64,000 nucleotides of DNA from Prochlorococcus marinus CUG1415 (GTDB taxonomy: Bacteria; Cyanobacteriota; Cyanobacteriia; PCC-6307; Cyanobiaceae). The notes beneath the pieces were generated by a model that saw nothing but the letters and a program-made list of their open reading frames with translations, searched no databases and was not told where the DNA came from. Positions within the stretch are counted from its first letter, which is position 1. The number at the start of each line of letters is the position of its first letter. The position numbers and the translations under genes were made by a program. Below are positions 19,629 through 31,084 of the stretch, in pieces. The DNA is taken from contig NZ_JAAORL010000001.1 of assembly GCF_017696015.1 (NCBI RefSeq), positions 558,001 to 622,000 of the forward strand. Direction: 5' to 3'.

Positions 19629-20795
19629 ATGGTTGAAGAAAGTAGTAATAAAAATTGGCATTGGTGGCCTGTATTCCCTTTATATCCCTATGGGCAAAAG
19701 AAAACTCTTTTAAGAGAATTAATTCCTGATCAAATATGGTCTTTGGAACAAATACAGGGTCTTTATTATGTTGCAGTTCCAATAAGAATGACGGTAATAA
19801 AGGTTGAGAATGGATTGATGCTAATAAATCCACTACCACCGACAAAAGAATTAATAAATGAGTTAGAAAAATTAATTGCGATTCACGGCAAAGTAAAAAC
19901 AATAATTCTACCGAGTGCCTCTGGACTAGAACATAAAATCGGACTGCCAGCTCTTTCAAGAGTTTTTAAAGATGCAGAAATTTGGCTTTGTCCTGGACAA
20001 TGGAGTTTTCCAATAAATCTACCACTAGATTTTTTAGGAATTCCATCAAAAAGAACAAGAATACTGTTTGAGGAAGGTACTCCACATACAAACTCATTTA
20101 AATGGTCTTCATTAGGCCCACTGAATTTAGGACTTGGAAGATATCAGGAGATAAGCTGTTTCCACTATCCTACGAAAACTCTTCATGTGACAGACGCAAT
20201 AGTTGGAATAGATTCCACACCACCTGAGATCTTTAATTTTGATCCAACTCCACTTCTTTTTCATTCTAGAGAGAGAGGAGACGAACCTTTGATTGACTCC
20301 ATCGAACAAAGAAAAAAAGGATGGAAAAGGTTAATCTTATTTTCATCTTTTTTGAAACCAGGTAAATTAAATATTCCACCTTTAAAAAAAATATTTAAGT
20401 ATTCATTCAAAAAAGATCTTAGAAATTGGAGATATCATTTCGGCATTTATCCCTTTTTATGGGACGAAGATTGGGAATCCTCTCTTGTTGAAATAATGGG
20501 TAAAGATACTCCTACGATTCAAATTGCACCAGTTTTACAAAAATTAATTTTTCCGCGCTCAAAAGAAGTTTTACTTAAATGGTTAGAAAATATAAAGTCT
20601 TTTGAAGATATGGAATATTTAATTCCAGCTCATTTTACGGCGCCTATAAAATTTACAATAGAAGATTGTCAAAAATTAATTAATGAAATTAATTCCCAAA
20701 AGTGGGACAAACTTCCTGAAGATAATAAATTTTTGATGGGTTTGTATAAAAAGTTGTTTGAACTAGGAATAATTCCAGAAGACGTAAACCTTTAA
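19629..20795 (+). CDS. DUF4336 domain protein
   Basis: A 388-residue protein with the DUF4336 pattern: WWPVFPLYPYG near the N-terminus, a metallo-beta-lactamase-like start (an INPLPPT segment, then IILPSASGLEHKIGLPAL), and an IPAHFTAPI block near the C-terminus. The fold looks like a distant metallo-hydrolase, but the classical HxHxDH motif is not evident. Plants and cyanobacteria share the family and its role is unknown. It begins two bases after the mntB stop, so it is probably cotranscribed with the transporter, though this does not prove a related function. Confidence 0.8.
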   Translation: MVEESSNKNWHWWPVFPLYPYGQKKTLLRELIPDQIWSLEQIQGLYYVAVPIRMTVIKVENGLMLINPLPPTKELINELEKLIAIHGKVKTIILPSASGLEHKIGLPALSRVFKDAEIWLCPGQWSFPINLPLDFLGIPSKRTRILFEEGTPHTNSFKWSSLGPLNLGLGRYQEISCFHYPTKTLHVTDAIVGIDSTPPEIFNFDPTPLLFHSRERGDEPLIDSIEQRKKGWKRLILFSSFLKPGKLNIPPLKKIFKYSFKKDLRNWRYHFGIYPFLWDEDWESSLVEIMGKDTPTIQIAPVLQKLIFPRSKEVLLKWLENIKSFEDMEYLIPAHFTAPIKFTIEDCQKLINEINSQKWDKLPEDNKFLMGLYKKLFELGIIPEDVNL

Positions 20796-20801
20796 AAACT
20801 A

Positions 20802-21137
20802 TTACTCTTCTATAGACATGTTTTCATCATTTTTAAGAGTTTGTTCCAGCTCTTTTCTTTGCTCCATTTGTCTTAAGAAATATCCTGTCATCATTGCAGA
20901 AGATAATAAATTAGCAATGTTTTCTTTTGAAGATGTTATTTTTACATCAAATTGATCTGAAGGAAGCATTCCAAGAAGACCTTGAACATTATGTCTAATA
21001 ATTTCTTGAATATCTTCACTAGCTGATTTTGCTACTCTTTGCAAAACTTCTGGAGATTGTTTTTGTAAATATTGGATTAAATCATTCTCATCGTTTGGAT
21101 CATTATTTTCAGTAGCAAGAAATTCTGGATTAAACAT
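20802..21137 (-). CDS. DUF760 family protein
   Basis: A small acidic protein of 111 residues matching the DUF760 pattern shared by cyanobacteria and plastids: LIQYLQKQSPEVLQRVAKSAS, then IIRHNVQGLLGMLP, then a hydrophobic helix LLSSAMMTGYFLRQMEQR. It is helical, with no signal or membrane segment, and its function is not known. It is convergent with the DUF4336 gene (6-base gap) and lies downstream of lepB on the minus strand, about 45 bases away. Confidence 0.85.
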   Translation of the reverse strand: MFNPEFLATENNDPNDENDLIQYLQKQSPEVLQRVAKSASEDIQEIIRHNVQGLLGMLPSDQFDVKITSSKENIANLLSSAMMTGYFLRQMEQRKELEQTLKNDENMSIEE

Positions 21138-21182
21138 TTATACAGCTTCAATATATAAAAACCCTACAACATCACGTACCCA

Positions 21183-21767
21183 TTAATCTAAATTATTAAG
21201 GGCAGGGAACCGAATAGGTCCAATTTTATTCAACGGCCAATATCTAAAAATAGCTTTACCAATAACCTTTTCATAGGGTAAAAACCCCCAAATATGTGAG
21301 TCCATACTGTTATTTCTATTATCTCCCATCACCCATAATGACTCTTCTGGGACAATAAAAGGCCCTAGTGAATAATTAATATTTTTGTCAAAAACGTAAT
21401 TTCTTTGAGTGATATCATTTAAGTAGAGGTTACCGTCTCTTACTTCTATCTTGTCTCCGGGAATTCCAATTACTCGTTTTATTAGTGCAGTATCTGCTTC
21501 ATAACCAGCATTAATTAATTGTTCCGGAACTTTAAAAACAACTATTTTATTTTTTAATGTTGAAAGATTTGATTTGGATGTGATTTTGGGGGATATTTTC
21601 TCAACAAGAATTTTATCTTGTATTTGAAGAGTTGGAAGCATTGAACCCGATGGGATCCATCTTGGCTCTATAACCTGCCATCGTATAATTAAAGCTATAG
21701 ATATCCAGATTAAAAGATTTTTTAAATCCTTTAATATTGAATTTCTTTTTTCTTGAGTTGTAGACAT
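21183..21767 (-). CDS. lepB: Signal peptidase I
   Basis: Membrane-anchored serine protease that removes signal peptides from exported and thylakoid-lumen proteins. The 194-residue protein has one N-terminal membrane segment (about 17-30), the catalytic Ser42 in PSGSMLPT, the general-base Lys97 in LIKRVIG followed by PGD, and the box E motif GDNRNNSMDSHIWGFLP. This is the compact single-anchor form typical of cyanobacteria. It is divergent from menD with about 50 bases between the start codons. Confidence 0.95.
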   Translation of the reverse strand: MSTTQEKRNSILKDLKNLLIWISIALIIRWQVIEPRWIPSGSMLPTLQIQDKILVEKISPKITSKSNLSTLKNKIVVFKVPEQLINAGYEADTALIKRVIGIPGDKIEVRDGNLYLNDITQRNYVFDKNINYSLGPFIVPEESLWVMGDNRNNSMDSHIWGFLPYEKVIGKAIFRYWPLNKIGPIRFPALNNLD

Positions 21768-21817
21768 GTTTTATTTAATTCAGTTATAAGGAAAACCCCA
21801 AAGCATTTATATAAATT

Positions 21818-23581
21818 ATGACATCATCTATTGAATGCAAAAATTTTCTTAGAAGTTTACAACTTTTGAATCTTCTTATAAAAATAGGCGTTCAAAATTT
21901 AATAGTATGTCCTGGTAGTAGATCAGCACCTTTAGCAATAGCTGCTGGAGAATTAAATAAATTAGGACTGGTAAATATTTTTAATTCAATAGATGAGAGA
22001 TCTGCTGGATTCCACTCTCTTGGAATTTCTGCTGCATCAGGTAATCTTTCTTTAGTTATTACCACTTCTGGGACTGCCGTAAGTAATTTATTGCCAGCAG
22101 CAGTTGAGGCAGACCGATCTTGTAAAGGTATTATATTTCTTACTGCTGATAGACCCTTAAGATTAAAAGATTGTGGCGCTAATCAAACAGTAAATCAAGA
22201 AGATTTTTTGAGTTCAGTCTGCAGAAGGGTTTTAAGTACAAATCTAAATGGACTTCATGAAACACAAGAAAATGAAATCTTGAATTTAGTGCGAATTACT
22301 GAGAAACAAATATCAACATTCCCTGGTCCTATTCATTTAAATATTCCTATTGATAAGCCTTTAGGTATTTCATTTTTGAATAAAAAAAATGTTTTAGAGG
22401 TTTTTGAGAGAATTTATTTAAAGAAAAAATATATATTTCAGGAAGTTGAAATAAAGTCTGATAAAAACAAATTCTTAGAAATTTCAAAAAGTTTAAATTT
22501 AGATGAATCCGGTATTATTTTGGTAGGTCCTTATCAAGGTTCCATAAATGATTTAACTTCTTTCAATAAATCTTTAGAACGATTACAAGAAATTACTGGT
22601 TGGCCAGTGTTTGCTGATCCTGTTTCAGGAGTTTATTCTGATTTGAGAGGATTAGTTGTGAATTGGGAATTAGTCTTAAGAAAAAATAAAAATTCAATAA
22701 ATTGTCATCAACTTTTGAGGCTTGGCCCTATGTCATGCTCAATTGATTTGGAGAAGTTTTTAATAAACTTCGAAGGGATACAAATTCTTATAAAAGAAAA
22801 AAACCATAGAAAATTGGACCCTATAAAAAAATCATTTGAATATGATTTTGGACTATCAAATTTTACTACTCTATTGTTAGAAGAATTATCAATTAACGAA
22901 AAAAACAAAAAGTCTCTTACTCCGATGGCTCTAGATCTAATAGAGGAAGGTGAGCAAATTAAAGAAATTTTAAAAGAGAAAATTACTCAAGATAATCATA
23001 TTACTGAGTATATGCTTGCAAATCTTGTTCCTAAACTTTGGCCAGCTGAAAATCCTATAATGCTCTCAGCGAGTAGCCCGATTAGAGATTGGCTTACATT
23101 TTCTGAAAATGCTACTTTAACAAGAAATTGTTTCAGCTTTAGGGGAGCTTCTGGTATAGACGGTACTTTATCTCTTGCATTAGGTATTTCTAGAATTAAA
23201 AATCCTCTACTTCTTGTGACTGGAGATTTGGCTTTTATTCATGATATAAACGGTTGGTTGATTGAAAATTCAATCGACATGAATTTAACAATTCTTCTGA
23301 TAAATAATAATGGCGGAAATATATTTAATCGAATTTATAAAGAAAATTTAAAAGAAGATGAATTAAAAAAACTTTTTCTTATGCCAAAAGAAATAAACTG
23401 GCCAAAACTAGCAGAGGGCTATCAAGTAAATTTTAAAAGTGTGGCAAATTTTAAAAAATTACGAGAGGCATTCGATTGGAGCATTTCTATCCAGAAATCT
23501 GTAATAATTAAAGTTGATATTGATCCAGAAAATGAAATTTGTGAAAAAAATGCCCTGCTAGAAAAAATAATTGGCAGTTAA
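21818..23581 (+). CDS. menD: SEPHCHC synthase (MenD)
   Basis: Thiamine-diphosphate enzyme joining isochorismate and 2-oxoglutarate, the first committed step toward phylloquinone, the A1 electron carrier of photosystem I. The 587-residue length is normal. Visible landmarks are the N-terminal [10 protein letters not shown] with ERSAGF-like [26 protein letters not shown], and a C-terminal thiamine-binding stretch beginning at GDLAF and including NNNGGNIF. menB follows 36 bases later on the same strand, so two steps of one pathway are adjacent. Confidence 0.95.
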   Translation: MTSSIECKNFLRSLQLLNLLIKIGVQNLIVCPGSRSAPLAIAAGELNKLGLVNIFNSIDERSAGFHSLGISAASGNLSLVITTSGTAVSNLLPAAVEADRSCKGIIFLTADRPLRLKDCGANQTVNQEDFLSSVCRRVLSTNLNGLHETQENEILNLVRITEKQISTFPGPIHLNIPIDKPLGISFLNKKNVLEVFERIYLKKKYIFQEVEIKSDKNKFLEISKSLNLDESGIILVGPYQGSINDLTSFNKSLERLQEITGWPVFADPVSGVYSDLRGLVVNWELVLRKNKNSINCHQLLRLGPMSCSIDLEKFLINFEGIQILIKEKNHRKLDPIKKSFEYDFGLSNFTTLLLEELSINEKNKKSLTPMALDLIEEGEQIKEILKEKITQDNHITEYMLANLVPKLWPAENPIMLSASSPIRDWLTFSENATLTRNCFSFRGASGIDGTLSLALGISRIKNPLLLVTGDLAFIHDINGWLIENSIDMNLTILLINNNGGNIFNRIYKENLKEDELKKLFLMPKEINWPKLAEGYQVNFKSVANFKKLREAFDWSISIQKSVIIKVDIDPENEICEKNALLEKIIGS

Positions 23582-23616
23582 ATTAATCATTTTCTATTTT
23601 TGAATAATTAGGTTTC

Positions 23617-24474
23617 ATGAAAGTATTACCTGGTAAAACAACTTTAAATTGGTCAGAATGCAAATCTTATGAGGATATATTGTTTCACAAATCAGATGAG
23701 GGAATTGCGAGAATTGCAATTAATCGGCCTGAAAAAAGAAATGCATTTAGGCCACAAACTGTAGATGAACTTATTAACGCATTTGATATCGTAAGAAATG
23801 ACGAAACTATTGGCGTAGTTCTCTTTACAGGTGCGGGACCTGACAAGAAAGGTGTTTATTCTTTTTGCTCGGGAGGTGATCAGAGTGTAAGGGGTAAAAA
23901 TGGATATAAAAATGATGAAGGGAAGCAGAGATTAAATGTACTTGAACTGCAAAGATTAATAAGAAGTTTGCCTAAAGTGGTTATTGCCTTGGTTCCTGGT
24001 TTCGCAATTGGAGGAGGCCAGGTACTTCATTTGATTTGTGATCTAAGCATCGCCTCTGAAAATGCAATATTTGGTCAAACAGGTCCAAGAGTTGGTAGTT
24101 TTGATGCGGGTTTTGGATCAAGTTATTTGGCAAGACTTGTTGGTCAAAGAAAAGCAAAAGAAATTTGGTTTTTATGTAGAAAATATAATTCCAAGGAAGC
24201 TCTTAAGATGGGCTTGATAAATGCAATTACAAAGATTGAAGAATTAGAAGCTGAGGGTGTAATCTGGGCAAGAGAGATTTTACGTAATAGTCCAACTGCT
24301 ATTCGTATTCTTAAAGCTTCATTCAATGCGGAGAATGATGGGATTGCGGGTATTCAAGAATTATCTGGATACACAACTCAATTATTCTATTCGACTGAAG
24401 AAGCTCAAGAAGGTAGAGATGCCTTTCTTGAAAAGCGTCCACCAGACTTTTCTGACTATAAGTGGACCCCCTAG
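23617..24474 (+). CDS. menB: 1,4-dihydroxy-2-naphthoyl-CoA synthase
   Basis: Crotonase-family enzyme that closes the naphthoquinone ring in phylloquinone synthesis. The 285-residue protein shows the crotonase oxyanion sequences: SGGDQSVRG near residue 89, [11 protein letters not shown] near residue 130, and the [20 protein letters not shown] signature characteristic of MenB. The C-terminal [12 protein letters not shown] tail is also diagnostic. It lies 36 bases downstream of menD. The start is an ATG. Confidence 0.95.
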   Translation: MKVLPGKTTLNWSECKSYEDILFHKSDEGIARIAINRPEKRNAFRPQTVDELINAFDIVRNDETIGVVLFTGAGPDKKGVYSFCSGGDQSVRGKNGYKNDEGKQRLNVLELQRLIRSLPKVVIALVPGFAIGGGQVLHLICDLSIASENAIFGQTGPRVGSFDAGFGSSYLARLVGQRKAKEIWFLCRKYNSKEALKMGLINAITKIEELEAEGVIWAREILRNSPTAIRILKASFNAENDGIAGIQELSGYTTQLFYSTEEAQEGRDAFLEKRPPDFSDYKWTP

Positions 24475-24510
24475 TTTATTTTTCAAAAGAACTTTTTTAA
24501 ATAATTATCA

Positions 24511-25968
24511 ATGAGAATCCTTCTTGCCGCTGCTGAATGTGCTCCAATGATCAAAGTTGGAGGTATGGGAGATGTGGTTGGTTCGTTACCTCCATCTTTG
24601 ATAAAACTTGGTCACGATGTAAGGGTAATAATTCCAGGATATGGAAAATTGTGGAGTCTTTTAGAGGTATCGAATGAACCAGTCTTTAGAGCAAATACAA
24701 TGGGGACTGATTTCGCCGTATATGAAGCAAAACATCCCATTCATAATTATGTGATTTACCTAGTGGGTCATCCAACATTTGACTCTGACCAAATATACGG
24801 AGGCGAAAATGAGGACTGGCGCTTTACATTTTTTGCTAGTGCCACTGCAGAATTTGCCTGGAATTGTTGGAAACCACAAGTTCTCCATTGCCATGATTGG
24901 CACACTGGAATGATTCCTGTGTGGATGCATCAGGACCCCGAAATTAGTACTGTCTTCACAATTCATAATTTAAAATACCAAGGCCCTTGGAGGTGGAAAC
25001 TTGAAAAAATGACTTGGTGTCCTTGGTATATGCATGGAGACCACACAATGGCTGCGGCAATGTTGTACGCAGATAGGGTTAATGCTGTTTCTCCTACTTA
25101 TGCAGATGAAATTAAAACCCATGAATACGGAGAAAGCCTTGAAGGATTACTTAATTACATTTCAGGTAAATTAAGGGGAATTCTTAATGGCATAGATCTT
25201 GATGAATGGAATCCAGCCAAAGATCCTGTTTTACCTGCAAAATTCAGTATTAACAATTTAGAAAATAGGCTAGAAAATAAAAAAATTCTGCAGAGAGAAA
25301 TGGGTCTCGAAGTTAATTCTAAAAAATACCTTTTAGGAATGGTCAGTAGGTTAGTTGATCAGAAAGGGGTTGACTTACTTTTACAAGTTTCAAGAAGACT
25401 ATTAGCCTATACAGATTCTCAAATTGCTGTTTTAGGTACTGGAGATAGATATTTAGAGTCTGGATTATGGCAACTGGCATTAGATTACCCAGGAAGATTC
25501 TCAGTATTTCTTACCTATGATGATTCTTTATCAAGGCTTATCTATGGTGGCTCAGATGCATTCTTAATGCCAAGTAGATTTGAACCTTGTGGTATAAGTC
25601 AACTCCTCGCTATGAGATATGGCTCTATTCCAATAGTAAGGCGAGTTGGAGGTTTAGTTGATACGGTTTTACCTCATGACCCAGAAAATAATAATGGTAC
25701 GGGATTTTGCTTTGATCGCTTTGAACCTATAGATTTCTATACTTCTTTAGTAAGGTCATGGGAAGCCTTTAGGCATAAAGATAGTTGGGAATTACTGCAA
25801 AAAAGAGCCATGAGCCAAGAGTTTAGTTGGCAACGTTCAGCTCTTGAATACGAAGTTATGTATAAGGATGTTTGCGGAATAAAAGAACCATCGCCAGATG
25901 TTGCTGAAGTTGAAAAATTTTCTTACGGACAATCAGCGGATCCATCTTTAAAAAAAAGTATGACTTAA
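24511..25968 (+). CDS. glgA: Glycogen synthase (ADP-glucose)
   Basis: Glycosyltransferase family 5 enzyme extending alpha-1,4-glucan from ADP-glucose in glycogen storage. Its 485 residues include the ADP-glucose-binding KVGG at residues 15-18 ([10 protein letters not shown]), the acceptor-side HCHDWHTG block and the C-terminal [17 protein letters not shown] motif with the conserved Glu. The length and both Rossmann-like halves are complete. It follows menB by 36 bases and precedes murF by 7, so the four genes 21818-27349 may share a transcript. Confidence 0.95.
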   Translation: MRILLAAAECAPMIKVGGMGDVVGSLPPSLIKLGHDVRVIIPGYGKLWSLLEVSNEPVFRANTMGTDFAVYEAKHPIHNYVIYLVGHPTFDSDQIYGGENEDWRFTFFASATAEFAWNCWKPQVLHCHDWHTGMIPVWMHQDPEISTVFTIHNLKYQGPWRWKLEKMTWCPWYMHGDHTMAAAMLYADRVNAVSPTYADEIKTHEYGESLEGLLNYISGKLRGILNGIDLDEWNPAKDPVLPAKFSINNLENRLENKKILQREMGLEVNSKKYLLGMVSRLVDQKGVDLLLQVSRRLLAYTDSQIAVLGTGDRYLESGLWQLALDYPGRFSVFLTYDDSLSRLIYGGSDAFLMPSRFEPCGISQLLAMRYGSIPIVRRVGGLVDTVLPHDPENNNGTGFCFDRFEPIDFYTSLVRSWEAFRHKDSWELLQKRAMSQEFSWQRSALEYEVMYKDVCGIKEPSPDVAEVEKFSYGQSADPSLKKSMT

Positions 25969-25975
25969 TTTTTTA

Positions 25976-27349
25976 ATGGAATTCTCTTTATCAGAATTAA
26001 ATGATGTTTTGGGGGATATTAGAAATCTGAGCGAGGGGAAAAGAGATTTTTTAAATTTTAAGAATATAAGTATTGATAGTAGAACTTTATTAGAAAATGA
26101 TCTTTTTATAGCTATCAAGGGTAAAAATTTTGACGGACATAGTTTTCTTCCAGAGGTTTTAAATAAAGGAGTTAAATCTGTAGTAATAAAAAAAGGGATG
26201 CAGAGATTACTTCCTAGTAATTTTCCTTATTGGGTTGTAAATGACACAACAGAGGCATTTCAAAAATTAGCATTGCTAAAAAGAAAAAAATTAAATATTC
26301 CTATTGTTGCAATAACTGGCTCAGTGGGTAAAACAACAACAAAAGAAATGATTGGTGGAGTTTTAAATAAACTTGGAAGAATTAAATTATCTCATGCAAA
26401 TTTCAATAATGAGATTGGAGTAGGCCTTACTATTCTTGCTACAGATATAGAAGATAAAGTTTTAGTTCTTGAGATGGGGATGAGAGGTCTTGGACAGATC
26501 GAGAATTTATCTAAATATAGTGAACCCGATATTGCAGTTATTACTAACATTGGTACAGCTCATATTGGATTGTTAGGCTCGAAAAAAAATATTACTCATG
26601 CAAAGTGTGAAATTAGTAAGTTCTTAAATCCAGAAGGAGTTGTAATAATTCCAGCACATGATCCATTTCTAGAAAAAACTTTAAAAGAATTTTGGAAAGG
26701 TAGAGTGATAAAAGTAAAACTATTAAATATAGAAAATCAAAAGGATAGGTTTAAGAAAGATGATAATTTGCAAGGATTTTATAATCCTTCGAGTAAAACA
26801 ATTTTAATTGAAGAAAATACCTTTGAAATTTCAGTTGAGGGATTTCATAATGCTTCGAATTTCTTATTTGCTTATGCAGTTGCTAAAGAGCTAGGCATTG
26901 ATTTTGCAAGTTTTAATAAATTTGATTTTGTAAGTTTAGGTGGAAGGAATAAAATTCTTAAATCAGTAAAAACAACAATATATGATGAATCATATAATGC
27001 TTCGCCAGAGTCAGTAAAAGCATGTATTAAAAACCTGCTTGAAAAACCGAGAAATAAATTTTTTATATTTGGAAGTATGCAAGAATTGGGAAAAGAATCT
27101 GAAAAATATCATAAAGAAATATTCAACTTAATAAATAATTCAGAAATAGAAAAGTGTTTATTTATTTGCGATAAAAAAAGTGAAAAAATTTATACCAATT
27201 ATCTAAAAGATAAGAAAAAATTCTTAGTTTTAAATAATATTAAAGATGTACCTCAAGAGATAAACAAATCCACAAAAAAAGGGGATTCTATTCTTATAAA
27301 AGGGAGCAGATGTTGGCAACTTGAAAAAATTATTGAATTAATTAACTAG
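25976..27349 (+). CDS. murF: UDP-MurNAc-tripeptide:D-Ala-D-Ala ligase (MurF)
   Basis: ATP-dependent ligase that adds D-Ala-D-Ala to the UDP-MurNAc tripeptide, completing the peptidoglycan precursor in the cytosol. The 457-residue protein has the N-terminal substrate domain with ISIDSRTL, the ATP loop TGSVGKTT at residues 114-121, the NFNNEIGVGLT motif and the C-terminal YDESYNASPESV block with GSMQELG. The start is an ATG (7 bases after glgA). It ends one base before the convergent glmU gene. Confidence 0.94.
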   Translation: MEFSLSELNDVLGDIRNLSEGKRDFLNFKNISIDSRTLLENDLFIAIKGKNFDGHSFLPEVLNKGVKSVVIKKGMQRLLPSNFPYWVVNDTTEAFQKLALLKRKKLNIPIVAITGSVGKTTTKEMIGGVLNKLGRIKLSHANFNNEIGVGLTILATDIEDKVLVLEMGMRGLGQIENLSKYSEPDIAVITNIGTAHIGLLGSKKNITHAKCEISKFLNPEGVVIIPAHDPFLEKTLKEFWKGRVIKVKLLNIENQKDRFKKDDNLQGFYNPSSKTILIEENTFEISVEGFHNASNFLFAYAVAKELGIDFASFNKFDFVSLGGRNKILKSVKTTIYDESYNASPESVKACIKNLLEKPRNKFFIFGSMQELGKESEKYHKEIFNLINNSEIEKCLFICDKKSEKIYTNYLKDKKKFLVLNNIKDVPQEINKSTKKGDSILIKGSRCWQLEKIIELIN

Positions 27350-27350
27350 A

Positions 27351-28700
27351 TCAGGATTTCTTTCTTTCCCAATTTTCTATATTTACTTGCTTAGTTCTTG
27401 AGATTGCTAATGAATTATCTTTGGAGTCTTTTGTGATCACTGAACCAGCTCCTGTTGTAACTGATTCCCCGAGACTTATTGGTGCTACAAAAACTGTATT
27501 TGCACCAATACTGGAATTTTTACCAATTTTTGTTTGATGTTTTTTCTGACCATCAAAATTTGCAGTAATAGTACCTGCTCCAATATTTGTAGATCTTCCA
27601 ATAATAGAATCGCCAATATAACTTAAATGGTTTACTTTAGATTCTTCCTCTAATTGACTATTTTTGATTTCAACAAAATTACCTATTTTGCTAAAGGAAG
27701 ATATTTTGGAATTAGGTCTTATATGACTATAAGGGCCAATTTTTATATAATCCATTATCTGAGAAGCATAAACAGTAGAGTTTGAAATTTCACAATTTGA
27801 TCCCACATAAGAATTCTCAATAAAAGTATTTGGTCCGATAATGCAATGACTATTTATTTTCGTATTTCCTCTTATATGTGTATTAGCCTCTATGATTACA
27901 TCCTTACCAATTTCAGCTTCTTCACTAATTGAACAACTTGCTTTATTTATAAAAGTTACACCATTAAGCATATGCTTCTCTTTAATGGAATTCTGAATAC
28001 TTTCCTCGCACTCTGATAGTTGAATTCTGTTATTAATTCCTTGAAGCTCTCCATTATCCTCTACCTCGAGGCTTAAGGAATTTTTTAACAAAGATATTGT
28101 ATCTGTTAAGTAAATCTCTTTTTGATTATTATTGCTTTGCAAGGTATTAATTATTTCTGACAAGTTACCCCAGTTAAAACAGTAAACACCTGCATTTATT
28201 AATGGATTTTCTCTTTCTAGATCATTGCAATCTTTTTCTTCAACAATTCTCTCTATAAAATCCCCCTTCAAAAAAACTCTGCCATATCCATGAGGATTTG
28301 ATTTCTTTGTAGTAATTAAAGAAACATCAGCATTTTTTGAATCGTGTAAATACAAAAGTCTTTTTAGAGTACTAGGCCTAATGAGTGGCACATCTCCGTT
28401 AAGTACTAAAAGTTTTCCTGCATGTTTTTTTACTTCTTTACAAAGTACCTGGATAGCATGACCGGTTCCTGATTGTGGTTCTTGAACAACAATATGGATT
28501 TTTTTATCGTTTGGGATTGCCTTTTTTACTTCTTTTGATTTGTGTCCAGTAATTACGAAAATTTGATCAGGTTTTAATTCGACACATGAATCAATTACTC
28601 TTTGTATAAGACTTTTGCCAGAAATTTTATGTAAAACTTTTGGCAATGAGCTTTCCATCCTAGTGCCCTTGCCTGCCGCTAATATTGCAACACTTAACAT
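27351..28700 (-). CDS. glmU: Bifunctional UDP-GlcNAc pyrophosphorylase/acetyltransferase
   Basis: Acetylates glucosamine-1-phosphate and then couples it to UTP, making UDP-GlcNAc for peptidoglycan and lipid A. The N-terminal half is a nucleotidyltransferase with [18 protein letters not shown]. The C-terminal half (from about residue 245) is a left-handed beta helix of hexapeptide repeats ending in [18 protein letters not shown]. At 449 residues it is full length. It is convergent with murF, another cell-wall gene, and lies 24 bases downstream of the MnmD-like gene. Confidence 0.95.
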   Translation of the reverse strand: MLSVAILAAGKGTRMESSLPKVLHKISGKSLIQRVIDSCVELKPDQIFVITGHKSKEVKKAIPNDKKIHIVVQEPQSGTGHAIQVLCKEVKKHAGKLLVLNGDVPLIRPSTLKRLLYLHDSKNADVSLITTKKSNPHGYGRVFLKGDFIERIVEEKDCNDLERENPLINAGVYCFNWGNLSEIINTLQSNNNQKEIYLTDTISLLKNSLSLEVEDNGELQGINNRIQLSECEESIQNSIKEKHMLNGVTFINKASCSISEEAEIGKDVIIEANTHIRGNTKINSHCIIGPNTFIENSYVGSNCEISNSTVYASQIMDYIKIGPYSHIRPNSKISSFSKIGNFVEIKNSQLEEESKVNHLSYIGDSIIGRSTNIGAGTITANFDGQKKHQTKIGKNSSIGANTVFVAPISLGESVTTGAGSVITKDSKDNSLAISRTKQVNIENWERKKS

Positions 28701-28724
28701 GTTTATTTGAAATCTTATTTAAAT

Positions 28725-29630
28725 CTAACTCTTAAAGTATAACTTCGTCATTCCCCACTTCTCTCTCCATTTGTTTGTAGATAATAGATTTGAGAATAAT
28801 TGCTCATCTAATCTTCTCCTGATTATATCGTCTTTACTTGAGTTCAAATCTTGATCTCTATATGGAATACTAGCTTTAGTTAAGAGATGTTCTTCTTCCA
28901 TTAAAGATAACTTTTCAAAATTGAAATTAGGTTTCAATTTATTCTTATCAAATTTTGATATTGCGACAGTTCCCTGACTCCAAAAAGTTCTGTTTTTAAA
29001 ACTTGGCTTAATAGTAAAAATTTCTAATCCAAGACTTTTTAAGGTTTTTCTTACTGCCGCTGAAGAAGAATAAGTTATTAAATAACCCTGAGAATTAAGA
29101 TTTTCTGTGACTTTAGATAAAAATTCAATTGTCCATACTTGTGGGCATTTTTGAGGAGAAAAACCATCTAAATAAATCAGATCGAATTTAATAGAGGAAG
29201 GAATAATGTTAATTTTTTTTCTAGCATCACCCCACAAAATACTGCATTTGAAAAATTGATCCTCAAAGTAATCTTTTTGATACAGTGATCCAAATATTTT
29301 TTTGACTTTTGGATCCCATAATTTAAGGAAAGATTCATTTCTAAGCGAATATTCAAGAGGCTTTTTATCAATCTCCAAAGCATACAAATTTAAATACGAT
29401 TTTTGTTTAATTAATTCATCTAATAAAGAAGCGGAATTGTATCCTAAACCAAAACATATATCCAAAACATTAAGAGATTTGCCCTTAAATCTTTGCAAAT
29501 TAGAAGTAGCTGTAAACTTTAACTTTGTTTCCTCCAATGCGCCCAATAAACTATGGAAGTTCTCTTGAAAAACAACACTTCTTAAAGAGTAACTACCATC
29601 TTTAGTTAATACTTCTATTAATTCAGACAA
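28725..29630 (-). CDS. MnmD-like tRNA wobble-uridine methyltransferase
   Basis: An S-adenosylmethionine methyltransferase of the DUF752/MnmC N-domain type, 301 residues. The SAM-binding loop LDICFGLGYNSAS lies near residue 50, the YALEIDKKPL segment supplies the acidic ribose contact, and the DLIYLDGFSPQKCPQVWT block is diagnostic of the family. It lacks the FAD oxidase domain of E. coli MnmC, so it corresponds to stand-alone MnmD, which methylates aminomethyl-2-thiouridine at tRNA position 34. The partner MnmC oxidase half is not in the window. Confidence 0.85.
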   Translation of the reverse strand: MSELIEVLTKDGSYSLRSVVFQENFHSLLGALEETKLKFTATSNLQRFKGKSLNVLDICFGLGYNSASLLDELIKQKSYLNLYALEIDKKPLEYSLRNESFLKLWDPKVKKIFGSLYQKDYFEDQFFKCSILWGDARKKINIIPSSIKFDLIYLDGFSPQKCPQVWTIEFLSKVTENLNSQGYLITYSSSAAVRKTLKSLGLEIFTIKPSFKNRTFWSQGTVAISKFDKNKLKPNFNFEKLSLMEEEHLLTKASIPYRDQDLNSSKDDIIRRRLDEQLFSNLLSTNKWREKWGMTKLYFKS

Positions 29631-29642
29631 AAACTTTTAAGG

Positions 29643-30959
29643 CTAGTTAGTTAGTTTGGTCAGCTCTTCCCAAAAGGTGGGATATGAGACGCTAGCTGCA
29701 TCTGCTCTCATGATTTTTGAGGTACCTTTGGCAAGAAGTGAAGCAATAGCGAGACTCATTGCTACTCTATGATCTGTCTCACTATCTACCTCCGCAGAAT
29801 GAAATTTTGATTCCCCATTAATAATTAACCCATCCTCTTTTTCTGATATTTCAGCGCCAAATTTTTGTAACTGTCGTGCCATGACTTTTAATCTATCTGT
29901 CTCCTTAACTCTTAATTCTTGTGCATCCTTAATTTCAGAAACTCCATTACAAAAACAGGCAGCTACAGTAAGAATAGGAATCTCATCTATAAGTTTTGGG
30001 AGAATATCTCCTTCAATAGTGAATGATCTTAACTTATTTGCAGTCTTTACTTTAATAGATCCAATAGGTTCTCCTGCAATAATTGATTTATCTAAAATCT
30101 CATAATCGCAACCCATTGAATCCATTACATTTAATATCCCTGTTCTAGTAGGATTTAGGCCGACATTCTGAATTAAAACTTCCGAATTTGGAACAATAGA
30201 TGCAGCAATCATCCAAAAGGAAGCAGAGCTTATGTCTCCTGGGATTAAGATTCTCTGACCCATTAAGTTACTTCCTGACTTTATAACTACATTCCTTCCT
30301 AATTCTCCTCTGATACTTATGTCTGCCCCAAATGCTTTTAACATTCTTTCTGTATGGTCTCTTGAAGATGCTGGCTCAATAACAGAAGTGCTTCCAGAAG
30401 CATTAAGGCCTGCCAATAATATTGCGGATTTTACTTGAGCACTCGCTACAGGGGTTCCGATAACACATCCTTTAAGTTTATTCCCATCAATTGAGATTGG
30501 AGCTTTATTCCCTTTCTCTCTACCAGAAATTTTGCCACCCATCAAAGATAAAGGTTTGCCAACTCTTCCCATTGGCCTCTCATTAAGAGATATGTCACCT
30601 GTTAAGATAAAAGTCTTACCTTCTTGACCGGCTAGTAACCCCATTAATAATCTCATGGTGGTTCCCGAATTCCCACAATTTAGGATTTCTTTGGGCTCTT
30701 TTAATCCATCAAGACCCAATCCTGTAATCGTAAAAGGCTTATCTTTTTTTATTTCGGGTATGTTTACACCTAATTTTCTAAGACAATCAGCAGTTGAAAG
30801 TGGATCTTCAGAATATAAAAATCCCTCTATAGTCGTTTCACCCTTAGCAATACTTCCAATTATTAAAGCTCTATGAGATATAGATTTATCTCCAGGTACT
30901 TTTATTTTTCCTTTCAAATTAACTCCACCTTTTATTGTGCGGATATTATTCATTTTCAA
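29643..30959 (-). CDS. aroA: 3-phosphoshikimate 1-carboxyvinyltransferase (EPSP synthase)
   Basis: Sixth step of the shikimate pathway, making EPSP from shikimate-3-phosphate and PEP. The 438-residue protein has the N-terminal [12 protein letters not shown], the NSGTTMRLL phosphate-binding block at residues 97-105, and the [10 protein letters not shown] segment with the PEP-binding Lys/Arg. The start ATG at 30959 faces comB with a 125-base gap that must hold both promoters. An in-frame ATG two codons in (30953) is an alternative start. Confidence 0.95.
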   Translation of the reverse strand: MKMNNIRTIKGGVNLKGKIKVPGDKSISHRALIIGSIAKGETTIEGFLYSEDPLSTADCLRKLGVNIPEIKKDKPFTITGLGLDGLKEPKEILNCGNSGTTMRLLMGLLAGQEGKTFILTGDISLNERPMGRVGKPLSLMGGKISGREKGNKAPISIDGNKLKGCVIGTPVASAQVKSAILLAGLNASGSTSVIEPASSRDHTERMLKAFGADISIRGELGRNVVIKSGSNLMGQRILIPGDISSASFWMIAASIVPNSEVLIQNVGLNPTRTGILNVMDSMGCDYEILDKSIIAGEPIGSIKVKTANKLRSFTIEGDILPKLIDEIPILTVAACFCNGVSEIKDAQELRVKETDRLKVMARQLQKFGAEISEKEDGLIINGESKFHSAEVDSETDHRVAMSLAIASLLAKGTSKIMRADAASVSYPTFWEELTKLTN

Positions 30960-31056
30960 ATTAATACCTGGTGAAATTTCTATAAAAATAAATTAGTTCT
31001 ATATTATCAATAAGTTTGTTTTAAAAAAAAAATAATCAAATTAAGTAACTGTTTTC

Positions 31057-31062
31057 TATAAT
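31057..31062 (+). promoter_or_regulatory. Probable comB -10 box
   Basis: A perfect TATAAT lies 22 bases before the likely comB start codon at 31085. A start of transcription about 7 bases downstream would give a leader of roughly 15 bases carrying the AAGGA ribosome site at 31073-31077. No convincing -35 element is visible, which is usual for cyanobacterial promoters. Confidence 0.6.
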
Positions 31063-31084
31063 AAAATAAGAAAAGGATCTGATC